The position numbers and the translations under genes are program-made. Below are positions 1 to 7,681 of a stretch of DNA of 29,616 bases, piece by piece (the first letter of the stretch is position 1; every line of letters starts with the position of its first letter). Origin of the DNA: STF1-107 sp964457935. Its GTDB lineage: Bacteria > Bacillota > Clostridia > Christensenellales > UBA1242. The DNA lies in the NCBI GenBank assembly GCA_964457935.1, contig CAYWFC010000010.1, positions 1-29,616 on the forward strand, in the 5' to 3' direction. The notes under the pieces are model-generated. The model was not told the DNA's origin, did no database searches, and saw only the letters and a program-made list of their open reading frames with translations.

Positions 1-436
1 CATGAATGACTGATACCAAAGTAGTATTTTCATCCACCAAAGAATACAAATGCTCGGTATCTACTGTCCCATTAGACAAAAGTTTTGCCACGCGAATGTC
101 ATAGCCATTGTTTTTGTATTCCATAGCCGTATTGTACACAGATGCATGTTCTCCCATGGTAATCACTGCATTTCTATCTTTTCTTCTTATGCCGTTTTTG
201 AGTACAGTATTATTACTCTCAGTGGCACTAGCAGTGAATATCATGGTTGGTTTTTTTGGAGCATTGAAATATGTCAAAAATTGTGCCCTGACACTCTCGA
301 TATTTTGCTTGACCACTATACTAGGCGCATACAAAGAAGAGGGATTAAAATATTCTTTTAGTCTCTCATTATATTCATGGACTACCCTGTCGTTTGGTAC
401 AGAGGTGCTAGCGTTATCAAAATATATATAATTCAC
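1..436 (-). CDS. Cysteine desulfurase, NifS/IscS-like (N-terminal part)
   Basis: About 145 codons read leftward from a GTG at 436 and run off the left edge. The N terminus reads YIYFDNASTS, the usual opening of class-V PLP-dependent cysteine desulfurases, followed by a MIFTASATESNN segment (cofactor-binding loop) and an EHASVYNTA segment (histidine of the cofactor pocket). Family members take sulfur from cysteine for Fe-S clusters or thiolated tRNA; the catalytic lysine and cysteine would lie outside the window. The gene follows yunB with a gap of 40 bases. No Shine-Dalgarno sequence precedes the GTG. A weak TTGCAT/TAAACT pair with 17-base spacing ends six bases before it, so a separate, possibly leaderless transcript is conceivable. 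The family is clear; which cysteine desulfurase it is (general or dedicated) is not. Confidence 0.9.
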   Translation of the reverse strand, partial: MNYIYFDNASTSVPNDRVVHEYNERLKEYFNPSSLYAPSIVVKQNIESVRAQFLTYFNAPKKPTMIFTASATESNNTVLKNGIRRKDRNAVITMGEHASVYNTAMEYKNNGYDIRVAKLLSNGTVDTEHLYSLVDENTTLVSVIH

Positions 437-476
437 ATATATAGTTTAACAAAAATACGAATATTATGCAATATTT

Positions 477-1136
477 TTAGGCAGTTAAATTCAATTTTTC
501 ATTTAGATTTTGAGAGTTTAGATACACGCTAGGCACTTTGCCCACTATTACACTCTCACAGAGCAAGATTTGGCTCTCACAATATATGTCATAATTTTTG
601 ACGGGCAATGACACATTGACGTGCGTTTTGATTTTTAGGTATATACTATGTAATGTATTATTGATACCTGCTTCTTTGAAGGTAGACAATATCTCAGTAG
701 ATACTACACCCATAGGCACTAATTTCAATTTCACATTAGGACCTTTGCCTGCAAACAAACTAATACCAGAATATGTACCTATAGGCAAGTCCAAGCCCTT
801 CAGCATTAGGTGTGAAACGTTTTGCTGGGTCTTGTCCACTATATCCCGCACTATTAAGTTTATTTGATTTGTTTTCGCTTCTATATAGGCAATAGTGTTG
901 TCCGATGTTCTGATGATGTTCACCATGTTCTCATATTTTGTAGCACGCAATACTTCACTGCTAGATATATTCACTGCTTGCTCGGTCAGGGAATTTATTT
1001 TTGCTTTAGAATAATTGATTATCACAGGATTGGCTACTTTGTAAAAATAAATAACAAACAAAACAAAAAGAAGAATAATGATAATTGCTATACTTATCAT
1101 TACTCTCTTCAATTTAGATTTGATTACTCGCGCCAT
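477..1136 (-). CDS. yunB: Sporulation protein YunB
   Basis: 219 residues with a basic N terminus and one membrane segment at about residues 14-34, then an extracytoplasmic domain. Family hallmarks are the PIGTYSGISLFAGKGP stretch near the middle, the KLVPMG stretch, and the AGINNTLHSIYL and VGKVPSVYL segments near the end. YunB is a mother-cell sporulation protein of unknown biochemical role in B. subtilis (about 254 residues there). It lies 13 bases downstream of spoVAE in the same direction, so it probably shares the spoVA transcript. The ATG at 1136 has only a poor ribosome-binding site. Identification rests on recognised motif order; molecular function is unknown for the whole family. Confidence 0.88.
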   Translation of the reverse strand: MARVIKSKLKRVMISIAIIIILLFVLFVIYFYKVANPVIINYSKAKINSLTEQAVNISSSEVLRATKYENMVNIIRTSDNTIAYIEAKTNQINLIVRDIVDKTQQNVSHLMLKGLDLPIGTYSGISLFAGKGPNVKLKLVPMGVVSTEILSTFKEAGINNTLHSIYLKIKTHVNVSLPVKNYDIYCESQILLCESVIVGKVPSVYLNSQNLNEKLNLTA

Positions 1137-1149
1137 AGATAATTATATG

Positions 1150-1524
1150 CTATTTACCTTTCTTGGTATGACTAGAGAAGATGATAGCGAATATAAACGC
1201 GAAAAATACTGCTGCTGCTATGCCTCCAGCGGTAGCCTTTAGTCCACCCGATATCAAGCCCAAAAGCCCGCTTTCTTTGACGCCAAGTATAGCACCTTTT
1301 GCTAGTGTGCTACCGAAACCTATGATAGGTACTGACGCGCCTGCTTTAGCAAATTCTCTAAACGGCTGATATATTCCTAGCGTCTCCAATATCACGCCTA
1401 TTATCAAGAAAAGCACGAGAATGCGCGACGTGGTCATTTTTGTCCTTACTACCAATATTTGCCCCAGTAGGCAGATAAATCCGCCCACAGCGAATGATAT
1501 GACATAATCCCAAACACTAAACAT
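1150..1524 (-). CDS. spoVAE: Stage V sporulation protein AE (SpoVAEb type)
   Basis: 124 residues, strongly hydrophobic, with four likely membrane segments and a glycine-rich centre (GASVPIIGFGSTLAKGA) shared with SpoVAC. SpoVAE is part of the inner-spore-membrane channel that carries dipicolinic acid into the developing spore and releases it in germination. The start chosen is ATG 1524, which has AGAGGTG just upstream; a GTG two codons earlier has no better signal. The first bases overlap the end of spoVAD by 8 nt, so translation is probably coupled. No spoVAEa-type gene is present beside it. Confidence 0.94.
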   Translation of the reverse strand: MFSVWDYVISFAVGGFICLLGQILVVRTKMTTSRILVLFLIIGVILETLGIYQPFREFAKAGASVPIIGFGSTLAKGAILGVKESGLLGLISGGLKATAGGIAAAVFFAFIFAIIFSSHTKKGK

Positions 1525-2527
1525 ATTCACCTCTCTCTATGCACACAGCATGTGCTATACCAGGGATACTCTCGCCTTGGAAACTAGTAGTCGGGCTGAG
1601 CAATGCTCCTGTAGCGATGAGCAATACTTTTTTGTAGTCGCCCTTTTTTATTTTCTTCAAGATATACCCATTAAATACACTAGCAGAGCACCCACTACCA
1701 CTACCGCCCATAAAAACTCTTTCGTTTTGGTCAAACATTATGCATCCACAGTCGGTATAATTTTTGCCTAATTTGATGCCTTTGCGTTCCATTAGGTCTA
1801 CCAATATTTCACTGCCCAGTTTACCCAAATCCCCAGTCGCTATCAAGTCATAATCAGTTACTTTTGTTTTGGTATTGGTCAAATGCGCGTACAGCGTGTC
1901 CATGGCCGCCGGTGCCATCGCTGCTCCCATATTATTGACATCTTTGATTCCAAAATCGACCACTTTGCCGAATGTAGCACTCGTGATCACTGGTCCATTG
2001 CCTGTGTGGGATAATATAGTCGCCCCTCCACCAGTAATAGTCCACTGAGATGTCGGTGGTCGCTGATTACCCAATTCGAGCGGGAATCTATATTGTCTCT
2101 CTGCGCTACTAAAATGACTAGCAGTGGCGCAACATACCGTATCAAATGTTTTTGTATCTACGAGACATGCGCCCAGAGCCAGACTTTCAGCCATAGTAGC
2201 GCACGCACTGTATAGTCCCAAAAATGTGATGTCATATTTTCTGGCAGAGAACGAACTACTGACTATCTGATTCATCAAATCACCAGATAACAATGCATCG
2301 ACGTCGGTCGGTTTCATATTAGCCGAATCAATAGCATTGAATATAATATGTTCCAGCAATTTTCGCTCTGCTCTCTCAAATGTTTTTTCGCCAAATGTGT
2401 CATCTTTTAGAATATAGTCAAAATATTCTTTTAGAGGGCCTCCCCCTTCCAACGGTCCGACCATAGAATAGTGTCCGATTATTTTAGGCTTATTTTTGAA
2501 GATAATAGTTTGTCTATTTATACTCAT
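1517..2527 (-). CDS. spoVAD: Stage V sporulation protein AD, thiolase-fold DPA-binding subunit
   Basis: 336 residues, matching the usual length of about 338. The start has the characteristic NRQTIIFKNKPKIIGHYSMVGPLEGGGP region, and the thiolase-like core includes GLYSACATMAESLALGA and, later, GGSGSGCSASVFNGYILKK. Family knowledge: SpoVAD resembles beta-ketoacyl synthases but works as the dipicolinic-acid-binding cytosolic subunit of the SpoVA channel. GAGGTGTGAC precedes ATG 2527. It sits 9 bases after spoVAC and overlaps spoVAE, giving the standard C-D-E order. Expression would be expected in the forespore (sigma-G regulon), but I could not pick out a convincing sigma-G promoter. Confidence 0.97.
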   Translation of the reverse strand: MSINRQTIIFKNKPKIIGHYSMVGPLEGGGPLKEYFDYILKDDTFGEKTFERAERKLLEHIIFNAIDSANMKPTDVDALLSGDLMNQIVSSSFSARKYDITFLGLYSACATMAESLALGACLVDTKTFDTVCCATASHFSSAERQYRFPLELGNQRPPTSQWTITGGGATILSHTGNGPVITSATFGKVVDFGIKDVNNMGAAMAPAAMDTLYAHLTNTKTKVTDYDLIATGDLGKLGSEILVDLMERKGIKLGKNYTDCGCIMFDQNERVFMGGSGSGCSASVFNGYILKKIKKGDYKKVLLIATGALLSPTTSFQGESIPGIAHAVCIERGEYV

Positions 2528-2536
2528 GTCACACCT

Positions 2537-2983
2537 CTATAATATCCACCATATCAGCCCAGCTATCACACTACCTACTATTCCATTGACTATGACTGGA
2601 CCTGCTATAGTGAACATTTTAACGCAAACACCGAATATGATGCCTTCCTTTTTGAATTCTATTGCAGGGCTGGCGATCGAATTAGAAAATCCTGTTATAG
2701 GTATGATAGACCCAGCGCCTCCAAAAGCACCTACTTTGTCATAAATACCCAAGCCAGTCAGCAAAGATGCTAAAAATATGATGGATATCAGCATAGCACT
2801 AGTGACTTCAGCCTCGGATAAATATGGGAAACAATACGTATACAAGTCAAAGAACCCTTGTCCTATGGCGCATATTATTCCCCCAGTCAAAAAAGCTTTT
2901 AATAACGAAGGTAGCATCTTTGTTTTTGGTATTTTTGACTCAACGTATGCGTTGTAGTTTTCATTTCTCTTCATTTCATTCAT
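2537..2983 (-). CDS. spoVAC: Stage V sporulation protein AC, DPA channel membrane subunit
   Basis: 148 residues: a charged N-terminal 30 residues followed by about four membrane segments, with the conserved GGIICAIGQ and GFSNSIASPAIEFKKEG motifs. In the SpoVA complex, SpoVAC is thought to form the mechanosensitive dipicolinic acid channel. It is the first gene of the operon (spoVAC-spoVAD-spoVAE-yunB); spoVAA and spoVAB, which precede it in B. subtilis, are absent, as in many clostridia. ATG 2983 has AAGGTG five bases upstream. The upstream region is shared with the divergent lipoprotein gene. Confidence 0.96.
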   Translation of the reverse strand: MNEMKRNENYNAYVESKIPKTKMLPSLLKAFLTGGIICAIGQGFFDLYTYCFPYLSEAEVTSAMLISIIFLASLLTGLGIYDKVGAFGGAGSIIPITGFSNSIASPAIEFKKEGIIFGVCVKMFTIAGPVIVNGIVGSVIAGLIWWIL

Positions 2984-3079
2984 ATTTTCACCTTACTAAG
3001 GTTATTGACAATTTTTTTTATTATAAACTCATAATTTATAAAATTTCGTACAAACTAAATTTGTTTATAAGGAGATACT
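2984..3079. promoter_or_regulatory. Divergent intergenic region between spoVAC and the lipoprotein gene
   Basis: This 96-base AT-rich gap must hold the promoters of both spoVAC (leftward) and the lipoprotein gene (rightward). On the plus strand TTGACA occurs at 3005-3010, but no good -10 follows at 17 bases. CATAATTTA at 3030-3038 fits the CATANNNTA form of mother-cell sigma -10 elements, without an obvious -35. AAGGAG before 3080 is a strong ribosome-binding site. No sigma-G promoter for spoVAC was clear to me. Confidence 0.4.
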
Positions 3080-4588
3080 ATGAAAAAAATAATCCCATTA
3101 GTTTTACTGACCAGCGGAGCGTGCCTTTTGGCTGGATGTCAGGCAATGAACGTAAACGAGCGTTCTTTAGCGCAAAATTTAGATAGTTTGCAGGTCAGTC
3201 TATCCAGCGGTCCTAATCGAGTAGACTCTACTATTCGAAATGCCCGCCAATATGACAAATACCGCTATTACAGTGATTTCAACGACTGCTACGACTGCGA
3301 CAAATACGGTAACAATATTATCGACTTTAGTGACGACGTCGTGCTGAACAATCAGATATACGAACTAGAAAACATATTCTCGCTCTCTGATCAAGTCAAC
3401 AATGCGTCTTATCGCTACAATACACTGCGAAATGATTTGAGCGACAATATCGAGTCCACCAAACAGAATCTCGAAAATGCAAAAAAGAATAATTCTAAGT
3501 TTAGCAAAGAAAAAATGCAAACATTACGCGGGTATTCCAATGATTTGCGCGAGATATCAAGACAACTAGATAACTCCAATGACCAAATATCAGATACCAA
3601 TACCGATATAGTTAGGCTAAAAAGCAATATTATGGCTAATACAGAGAAATTAGCCGATAGTTATGCCCGGATGCTAGACAATCTCGGCTATCGTTTAGAT
3701 ACTATGGAGCGCGCGCTGTCCACGTTGACTATGATTAATTCGCTCATCAAAAGCGAAAACTTAGATGATACTACCAATGAGCAAATCATTGTTAAATCCA
3801 AACAAAAATCAAATAATACTGTAGATAAAGACGATAATGTAGCAAATGACAATACGATTACTCAAGATAATAACACCAAGGATATAAAAGAACACAATCC
3901 TGAAAATACCAATCAAATAGACAGTACTACAGATGACACAGCTGACAAAAAGACAACTAACATAGACACATATAAGTCTAATAAGATATCAAATTTAGAT
4001 ACTTATGGTCCTGACTATTCCAATATAGATACGTATTGGCTACCACCTACTATTGACCAAAGCGACTTTGAAAACACTCGAATAGGTATGAATGGTGGTT
4101 TTGGCATAGACTTAGGCGCTGGCAATAGCACCAATGCCATAAACAATCCATCTAGCAATACACCGGGCGCTACTACAGAAAAGAAGGCACAAGTATTGGA
4201 AGATTTAGAAAACAAAAAAAATCAAACAAATAAAACAGACAAAAATGATGCCAATACTTCACCAGATGCTAAAATTCAATCCCCCGACGATAAAAATAAA
4301 AAAGATAAAAAAACATTGAAAAATATAGATACCTATCAAAACGAGACTCTAAAAGCCAATATCGACACTATGGACAGAAAGAAACAAAAAAACGAAATTA
4401 ATCCTAATAACGCAAACACTATGGAAAATAAAAATATCACAAAAAACGTAGACACATTAACTAAAAATAAACTCGAAAAGACGGAGGCGCCTAATGTCAA
4501 TCTCACTCCGCCACCAGCCATAGAGCCTGTGCCTATAAACGACAAAGTCACAGAGCAAGACTCAAAAATAGACGCAAAAGTCGAATAA
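3080..4588 (+). CDS. Putative lipoprotein with coiled-coil region and NIDTY-type repeats
   Basis: 502 residues; family not recognised. Residues 1-20 form a lipoprotein signal peptide with lipobox LAGC, so Cys20 should be lipidated and the protein held on the outer face of a membrane. Residues 28-90 contain a YYSDFNDCYDCDKYG stretch with a CxxC pair. Residues about 90-225 are heptad-like and polar (probable coiled coil). Residues about 230-500 are low-complexity and rich in Asn, Lys, Asp and Thr. Within this tail a short motif recurs: NIDTY 294, NLDTY 305, NIDTY 315, NIDTY 415, NIDTM 427, NANTM 444, NVDTL 456. It is the only plus-strand gene in the window and lies between the spoVA and spoIIA operons, so a role in sporulation or the spore envelope is a reasonable guess, not shown. 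AAGGAG precedes ATG 3080. Confidence 0.85.
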   Translation: MKKIIPLVLLTSGACLLAGCQAMNVNERSLAQNLDSLQVSLSSGPNRVDSTIRNARQYDKYRYYSDFNDCYDCDKYGNNIIDFSDDVVLNNQIYELENIFSLSDQVNNASYRYNTLRNDLSDNIESTKQNLENAKKNNSKFSKEKMQTLRGYSNDLREISRQLDNSNDQISDTNTDIVRLKSNIMANTEKLADSYARMLDNLGYRLDTMERALSTLTMINSLIKSENLDDTTNEQIIVKSKQKSNNTVDKDDNVANDNTITQDNNTKDIKEHNPENTNQIDSTTDDTADKKTTNIDTYKSNKISNLDTYGPDYSNIDTYWLPPTIDQSDFENTRIGMNGGFGIDLGAGNSTNAINNPSSNTPGATTEKKAQVLEDLENKKNQTNKTDKNDANTSPDAKIQSPDDKNKKDKKTLKNIDTYQNETLKANIDTMDRKKQKNEINPNNANTMENKNITKNVDTLTKNKLEKTEAPNVNLTPPPAIEPVPINDKVTEQDSKIDAKVE

Positions 4589-4595
4589 TCCGTAC

Positions 4596-4631
4596 AAAAA
4601 ATATGAGCCAAGCAATTAGTTCATATTTTTT
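4596..4631. terminator. Convergent (two-way) terminator between lipoprotein gene and sigF
   Basis: An A-rich arm with stem AAAAAATATGA (4596-4606) pairs with TCATATTTTTT (4621-4631) around a 14-base loop. It has a T-run in either direction, so it can stop both the rightward lipoprotein transcript and the leftward spoIIA transcript. It overlaps the last codons of sigF (stop at 4616-4618). Confidence 0.75.
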
Positions 4632-5335
4632 TTGAAATATTCTAGTACTTTATTTTCTATTCTACTGATCTGCACTTGCGATACGCCTAGTACTGATGCT
4701 ATTTCGCTCTGAGTTTTATCCAGATAATAGCGCATAATGATTACTTGTTTTTCTTTGGCTGATAGTTTGCTTATCATATCTCGTAGCACCAATTTATCTA
4801 CCATGTTATCTGTGCTCAAATCATCAGAAAAGCGTTCTTCTAGGCTACTATTATTTTCGTCGTCATTGAATGTCTCATTGATAGACATAGGCATGTACGA
4901 AGACTCCAGAGTAAATACCACTTCCTGAGGGTCTACCCCAAAATGCTCTGCTATCTCTTCTATCTTCGGGCTTTCTCCTGTCTCCATCAAGCGCTCATTG
5001 ATATACTTTTTCATCGATTGGCAAGATTGCTTTATACTGCGCGATACTTTTATGACGCCGTCGTCTCTCAAAAATCTCTTTATTTCTCCGGCAATCATGG
5101 GCACTGCATAAGTGGAAAATTTGACATTGAAAGCAGTATCAAAATTCCGTATTGCCTTTACAAACCCTACACACCCTAATTGATACAAATCGTCATATTC
5201 TATGCCCTTGTTTTTGTATCGACGGATGACGCTCTTTATGAGCGGAGTATTTTCAGTTAAAAGTGTTTCTTTCGCATAATCATCGCCAGCCTTAGCCTTG
5301 GCTAGCAATCTTAATGTCTCTTCTACACCTAACAT
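4616..5335 (-). CDS. sigF: RNA polymerase sporulation sigma factor F
   Basis: 239 residues (B. subtilis about 255). Region 2 contains YDDLYQLGCVGFVKAIRNFD and the FSTYAVPMIAGEIKRFLRD stretch that opens promoters. Region 3 follows (IAEHFGVDPQEVV), and region 4 ends in the helix-turn-helix KTQSEIASVLGVSQVQISRIE. Sigma-F is the first forespore-specific sigma factor and is held inactive by SpoIIAB until septation. Its ATG (5335) directly abuts the TAA of spoIIAB, typical of the spoIIA operon. Third gene of spoIIAA-spoIIAB-sigF; alternative assignment to sigma-G is unlikely given the operon. Confidence 0.97.
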   Translation of the reverse strand: MLGVEETLRLLAKAKAGDDYAKETLLTENTPLIKSVIRRYKNKGIEYDDLYQLGCVGFVKAIRNFDTAFNVKFSTYAVPMIAGEIKRFLRDDGVIKVSRSIKQSCQSMKKYINERLMETGESPKIEEIAEHFGVDPQEVVFTLESSYMPMSINETFNDDENNSSLEERFSDDLSTDNMVDKLVLRDMISKLSAKEKQVIIMRYYLDKTQSEIASVLGVSQVQISRIENKVLEYFKKNMN

Positions 5336-5776
5336 TTATCCCACTTTGTATTCCTTTATAGCGTCCAAATATTTTATCATTTTTACTGTGATACCACCTC
5401 TTTTGTTCGTGTACACATCTACACTGTCCATAAAACCCTCCATCACAGTAAATCCCATGCCACTGCGCTCCTCGTCAGGCTTCGTGGTATAAAATGGAGT
5501 CTTTGCTTGCTCGATATCTTCGATACCCACACCATAGTCGCTCACAGTAATAGTCACTTTATTTTGACTGACGCTAGCTTTGATGACTATGTCTCCCACA
5601 GTATTTGGATACGCGTGTACGACGCAATTAGTGATAGCCTCACTGACAGCAGTTTTGATGTCGCCTAATTCCTCTACGCTTGGATTGAGTTGTACGCAAA
5701 ATGCCGACACCACACTGCGAGCAAAACTCTCATTTTCACTGATTGATTTTATTTTTAATTCCATTTGATTGTTCAT
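5336..5776 (-). CDS. spoIIAB: Anti-sigma F factor / serine kinase SpoIIAB
   Basis: 146 residues, the same length as the B. subtilis protein. GHKL ATPase motifs are all present: N box EAITNCVVHAY (E46, N50), G1 box DYGVGI, and G2 box ERSGMGFTVMEGFMD. It binds and inhibits sigma-F and phosphorylates SpoIIAA on serine, so that sigma-F is released only when SpoIIAA is dephosphorylated by SpoIIE after septum formation. ATG 5776 is preceded by AGGAG. It is 8 bases downstream of spoIIAA and immediately upstream of sigF. Confidence 0.97.
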   Translation of the reverse strand: MNNQMELKIKSISENESFARSVVSAFCVQLNPSVEELGDIKTAVSEAITNCVVHAYPNTVGDIVIKASVSQNKVTITVSDYGVGIEDIEQAKTPFYTTKPDEERSGMGFTVMEGFMDSVDVYTNKRGGITVKMIKYLDAIKEYKVG

Positions 5777-5784
5777 ATATACTC

Positions 5785-6096
5785 CTATGATATTTTTGGC
5801 ATTATGTCATATAATCCTGACATTTGGAATATCTTTTCCGCATGCAATGAAGGATTGCAAACATATATTGCCTTGCCTCGTGTGTTCATTTTTTTGTATC
5901 TACCTATCAATACACCTATACCGGTACTGTCCATAAACGTCAGTTCTGATAAGTCGATAATTATTTGATTGTAGTTTTTTTCTACTTCAAACATTGTATC
6001 CAGCGTTTGCCTAGTATAGTCCGCTGTGTGTTCGTCCAATTCGCCACAAAGCAAGACATATAGAGTTTTGTTGTGCATTCTGCTCTTGATCTGCAT
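5785..6096 (-). CDS. spoIIAA: Anti-sigma F factor antagonist SpoIIAA
   Basis: 103 residues forming a single STAS domain. The phosphorylation loop reads LTFMDSTGIGVLIGRYK, with Ser57 the expected target of SpoIIAB. Unphosphorylated SpoIIAA binds SpoIIAB and frees sigma-F. First gene of the spoIIA operon; AAAGGAG lies just before ATG 6096. The upstream gap carries Spo0A-box-like sites, in line with the known control of spoIIA by Spo0A and sigma-H in Bacillus. Confidence 0.97.
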   Translation of the reverse strand: MQIKSRMHNKTLYVLLCGELDEHTADYTRQTLDTMFEVEKNYNQIIIDLSELTFMDSTGIGVLIGRYKKMNTRGKAIYVCNPSLHAEKIFQMSGLYDIMPKIS

Positions 6097-6144
6097 AGGG
6101 TTCTCCTTTCGATTACTTTTTTAACACATCCATAACAAAAAAAA

Positions 6145-6162
6145 TTGACAACCATTGTCGAA
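6145..6162. promoter_or_regulatory. Inverted Spo0A-box-like sites upstream of spoIIAA
   Basis: TTGACAACCATTGTCGAA contains an exact TGTCGAA (6156-6162, plus strand) facing an imperfect copy, TTGTCAA on the minus strand (6145-6151), forming an imperfect palindrome 49-66 bases upstream of the spoIIAA start. TGTCGAA is the core Spo0A binding box. I could not assign a convincing sigma-H promoter beside it. Confidence 0.5.
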
Positions 6163-6189
6163 TAAATGATTGTCTTGGCGAACTTATAG

Positions 6190-6227
6190 CATAATAAAAA
6201 TCCACCCCCGTCTCAAAAGGTGGATTT
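6190..6227 (-). terminator. Terminator after xseB
   Basis: Stem AAATCCACC (6198-6206) / GGTGGATTT (6219-6227), nine perfect pairs with a 12-base loop. On the minus strand the stem runs into TTTTTATTATG. It ends the asp23/nusB-xseA-xseB unit and insulates the spoIIA promoter region. Confidence 0.85.
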
Positions 6228-6275
6228 GTGCTCATAATGATATCTCTATATCGTCGTTATACACTAAATATATGT

Positions 6276-6494
6276 TTATTTCATTTCTTCTTCACTAGAA
6301 GACCCGTCGAAGTTGACCTTTAATTGTGTTACTTTGCCTTTGGCTTGTTCGAGTTTATCTAAACAATTTTTTACCAATATAATTCCTTCTTCGTACAATT
6401 TCAGATTGGCGTCTAATCCAAGACTGCCTGATTCCATAGAATTCACTATTTCATCTAATCTCTTTACACTTTCTTCAAAATTAATCTCTGTCAT
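6276..6494 (-). CDS. xseB: Exodeoxyribonuclease VII small subunit
   Basis: 72 residues with the family pattern NFEESVKRLDEIVNSMESGSLGLDANLKLYEEGI, an antiparallel helical hairpin. XseB binds XseA to form exonuclease VII, which degrades single-stranded DNA from either end to short oligonucleotides. Its ATG overlaps the TGA of xseA (ATGA), so the two are translationally coupled. A terminator follows; ispA, often next in Bacillus, is absent. Confidence 0.95.
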   Translation of the reverse strand: MTEINFEESVKRLDEIVNSMESGSLGLDANLKLYEEGIILVKNCLDKLEQAKGKVTQLKVNFDGSSSEEEMK

Positions 6495-7681
6495 AGTTTC
6501 TCCTTTATATTCACAACTTTGGCGCTCACATTGCCATCCAATAACGTCACATCTATATCGTCATTTACATGTACATCACGAATAGATTTGACTACATTAT
6601 TCGATGACGTTAGTATACTGTATCCCTTCCTCAAAACATTGGTAGGATTTAGTTTATCTAGTGTATTTAATTTCATATTTACACTATATATGGCATTGTC
6701 TATTGTTTTGTCAATGTGTGCATTAATCTTTGTTTCTAAAGATATCAGTCTCAGGGTTGAATCTTGCACATTTGTTATTGTGTGCTTTTCCAATCGCAAC
6801 ATACCAGATTTTATGCGTTGGTCTTGCGTTTGAATATAGGTATTTATGTACCCGCTCATAAGTATACATTTTTGTTTCAATCCTATTCGCACACTAGATA
6901 AATCTTTCGTAACTAACTCAGCAGCTGCTGACGGTGTAGGTGCTCTGAGGTCTGCCACAAAGTCTATAATGGTAAAATCTGTTTCATGCCCTACAGCACT
7001 GATCACAGGTGTTTCACAATCAAAACATGCCCTAGCCACTTCTTCTTCGTTAAACGGTTGCAAATCTTCCAACGACCCACCGCCACGCGCGACTATTATT
7101 ACATCTATGTCCTTATATCCCGATAGATAGTGAAGGGCATCGACTATTTGAGATTTGGCGTATTGTCCTTGCACTTGTACATCATACAGCATTATGTTTA
7201 GCATAGGATTACGCCTGCTCGTAACATTGAATATATCTTGCAAGACCGCGCCTGATTTTGATGTGATTACTGCTATTTTATTGATATTTGATGGTATGGG
7301 CTTTTTGAATGCGTTATCGAATAGCCCCTCATTTTCCAATTTCGCCTTCAATTCCAAGAATTGCTTATACAGCCTGCCTTGTCCAGCCTGCTCCATTCTA
7401 GTGGCGTTGAATGATAATCTCCCACCCTTCGCGTAGTACTTTATACTACCGTAAAGTTTGACAAAATCGCCCACCTTATAGTCAGCATATTTGTCTGCAT
7501 TAAATAACACGCAACTTAGCAGATTGTTATCATCTTTTAGATTAAAATACGCTATATTTCGCGTAATAGAAAACGATGATAATTCGCCTTCTACGTTAAT
7601 GTTTTCTAAGATTGCTTCGTTGTCTATGATATTACGAATTAATTCATTTATCTGGCCAACGCTGTAAACTTTATCGTTCAT
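6491..7681 (-). CDS. xseA: Exodeoxyribonuclease VII large subunit
   Basis: 396 residues. An N-terminal OB fold (about 1-100; SVGQINELIRN, then VEGELSSF) is followed by the catalytic core with KIAVITSKSGAVLQDI, DVIIVARGGGSLEDLQPFNEE and SAVGHETDFTIIDFVADLRAPTPSAAAEL. The C-terminal part is helical and ends in GYSILTSSN. It is the catalytic subunit of the cytosolic single-strand-specific nuclease with XseB. The start overlaps the end of nusB by 11 bases. Slightly shorter than the B. subtilis protein (about 448), with the difference in the helical C-terminal region. Confidence 0.96.
   Translation of the reverse strand: MNDKVYSVGQINELIRNIIDNEAILENINVEGELSSFSITRNIAYFNLKDDNNLLSCVLFNADKYADYKVGDFVKLYGSIKYYAKGGRLSFNATRMEQAGQGRLYKQFLELKAKLENEGLFDNAFKKPIPSNINKIAVITSKSGAVLQDIFNVTSRRNPMLNIMLYDVQVQGQYAKSQIVDALHYLSGYKDIDVIIVARGGGSLEDLQPFNEEEVARACFDCETPVISAVGHETDFTIIDFVADLRAPTPSAAAELVTKDLSSVRIGLKQKCILMSGYINTYIQTQDQRIKSGMLRLEKHTITNVQDSTLRLISLETKINAHIDKTIDNAIYSVNMKLNTLDKLNPTNVLRKGYSILTSSNNVVKSIRDVHVNDDIDVTLLDGNVSAKVVNIKEKL

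Noticed and set aside
108..431. Plus-strand open frames at the left edge
   Set aside because: The minus strand reads an unmistakable cysteine desulfurase N terminus here, so the plus frames are shadows.
3005..3038. TTGACA at 3005 as a sigma-A promoter for the lipoprotein gene
   Set aside because: No acceptable -10 hexamer occurs at 16-18 bases; kept only as a note in the intergenic entry.
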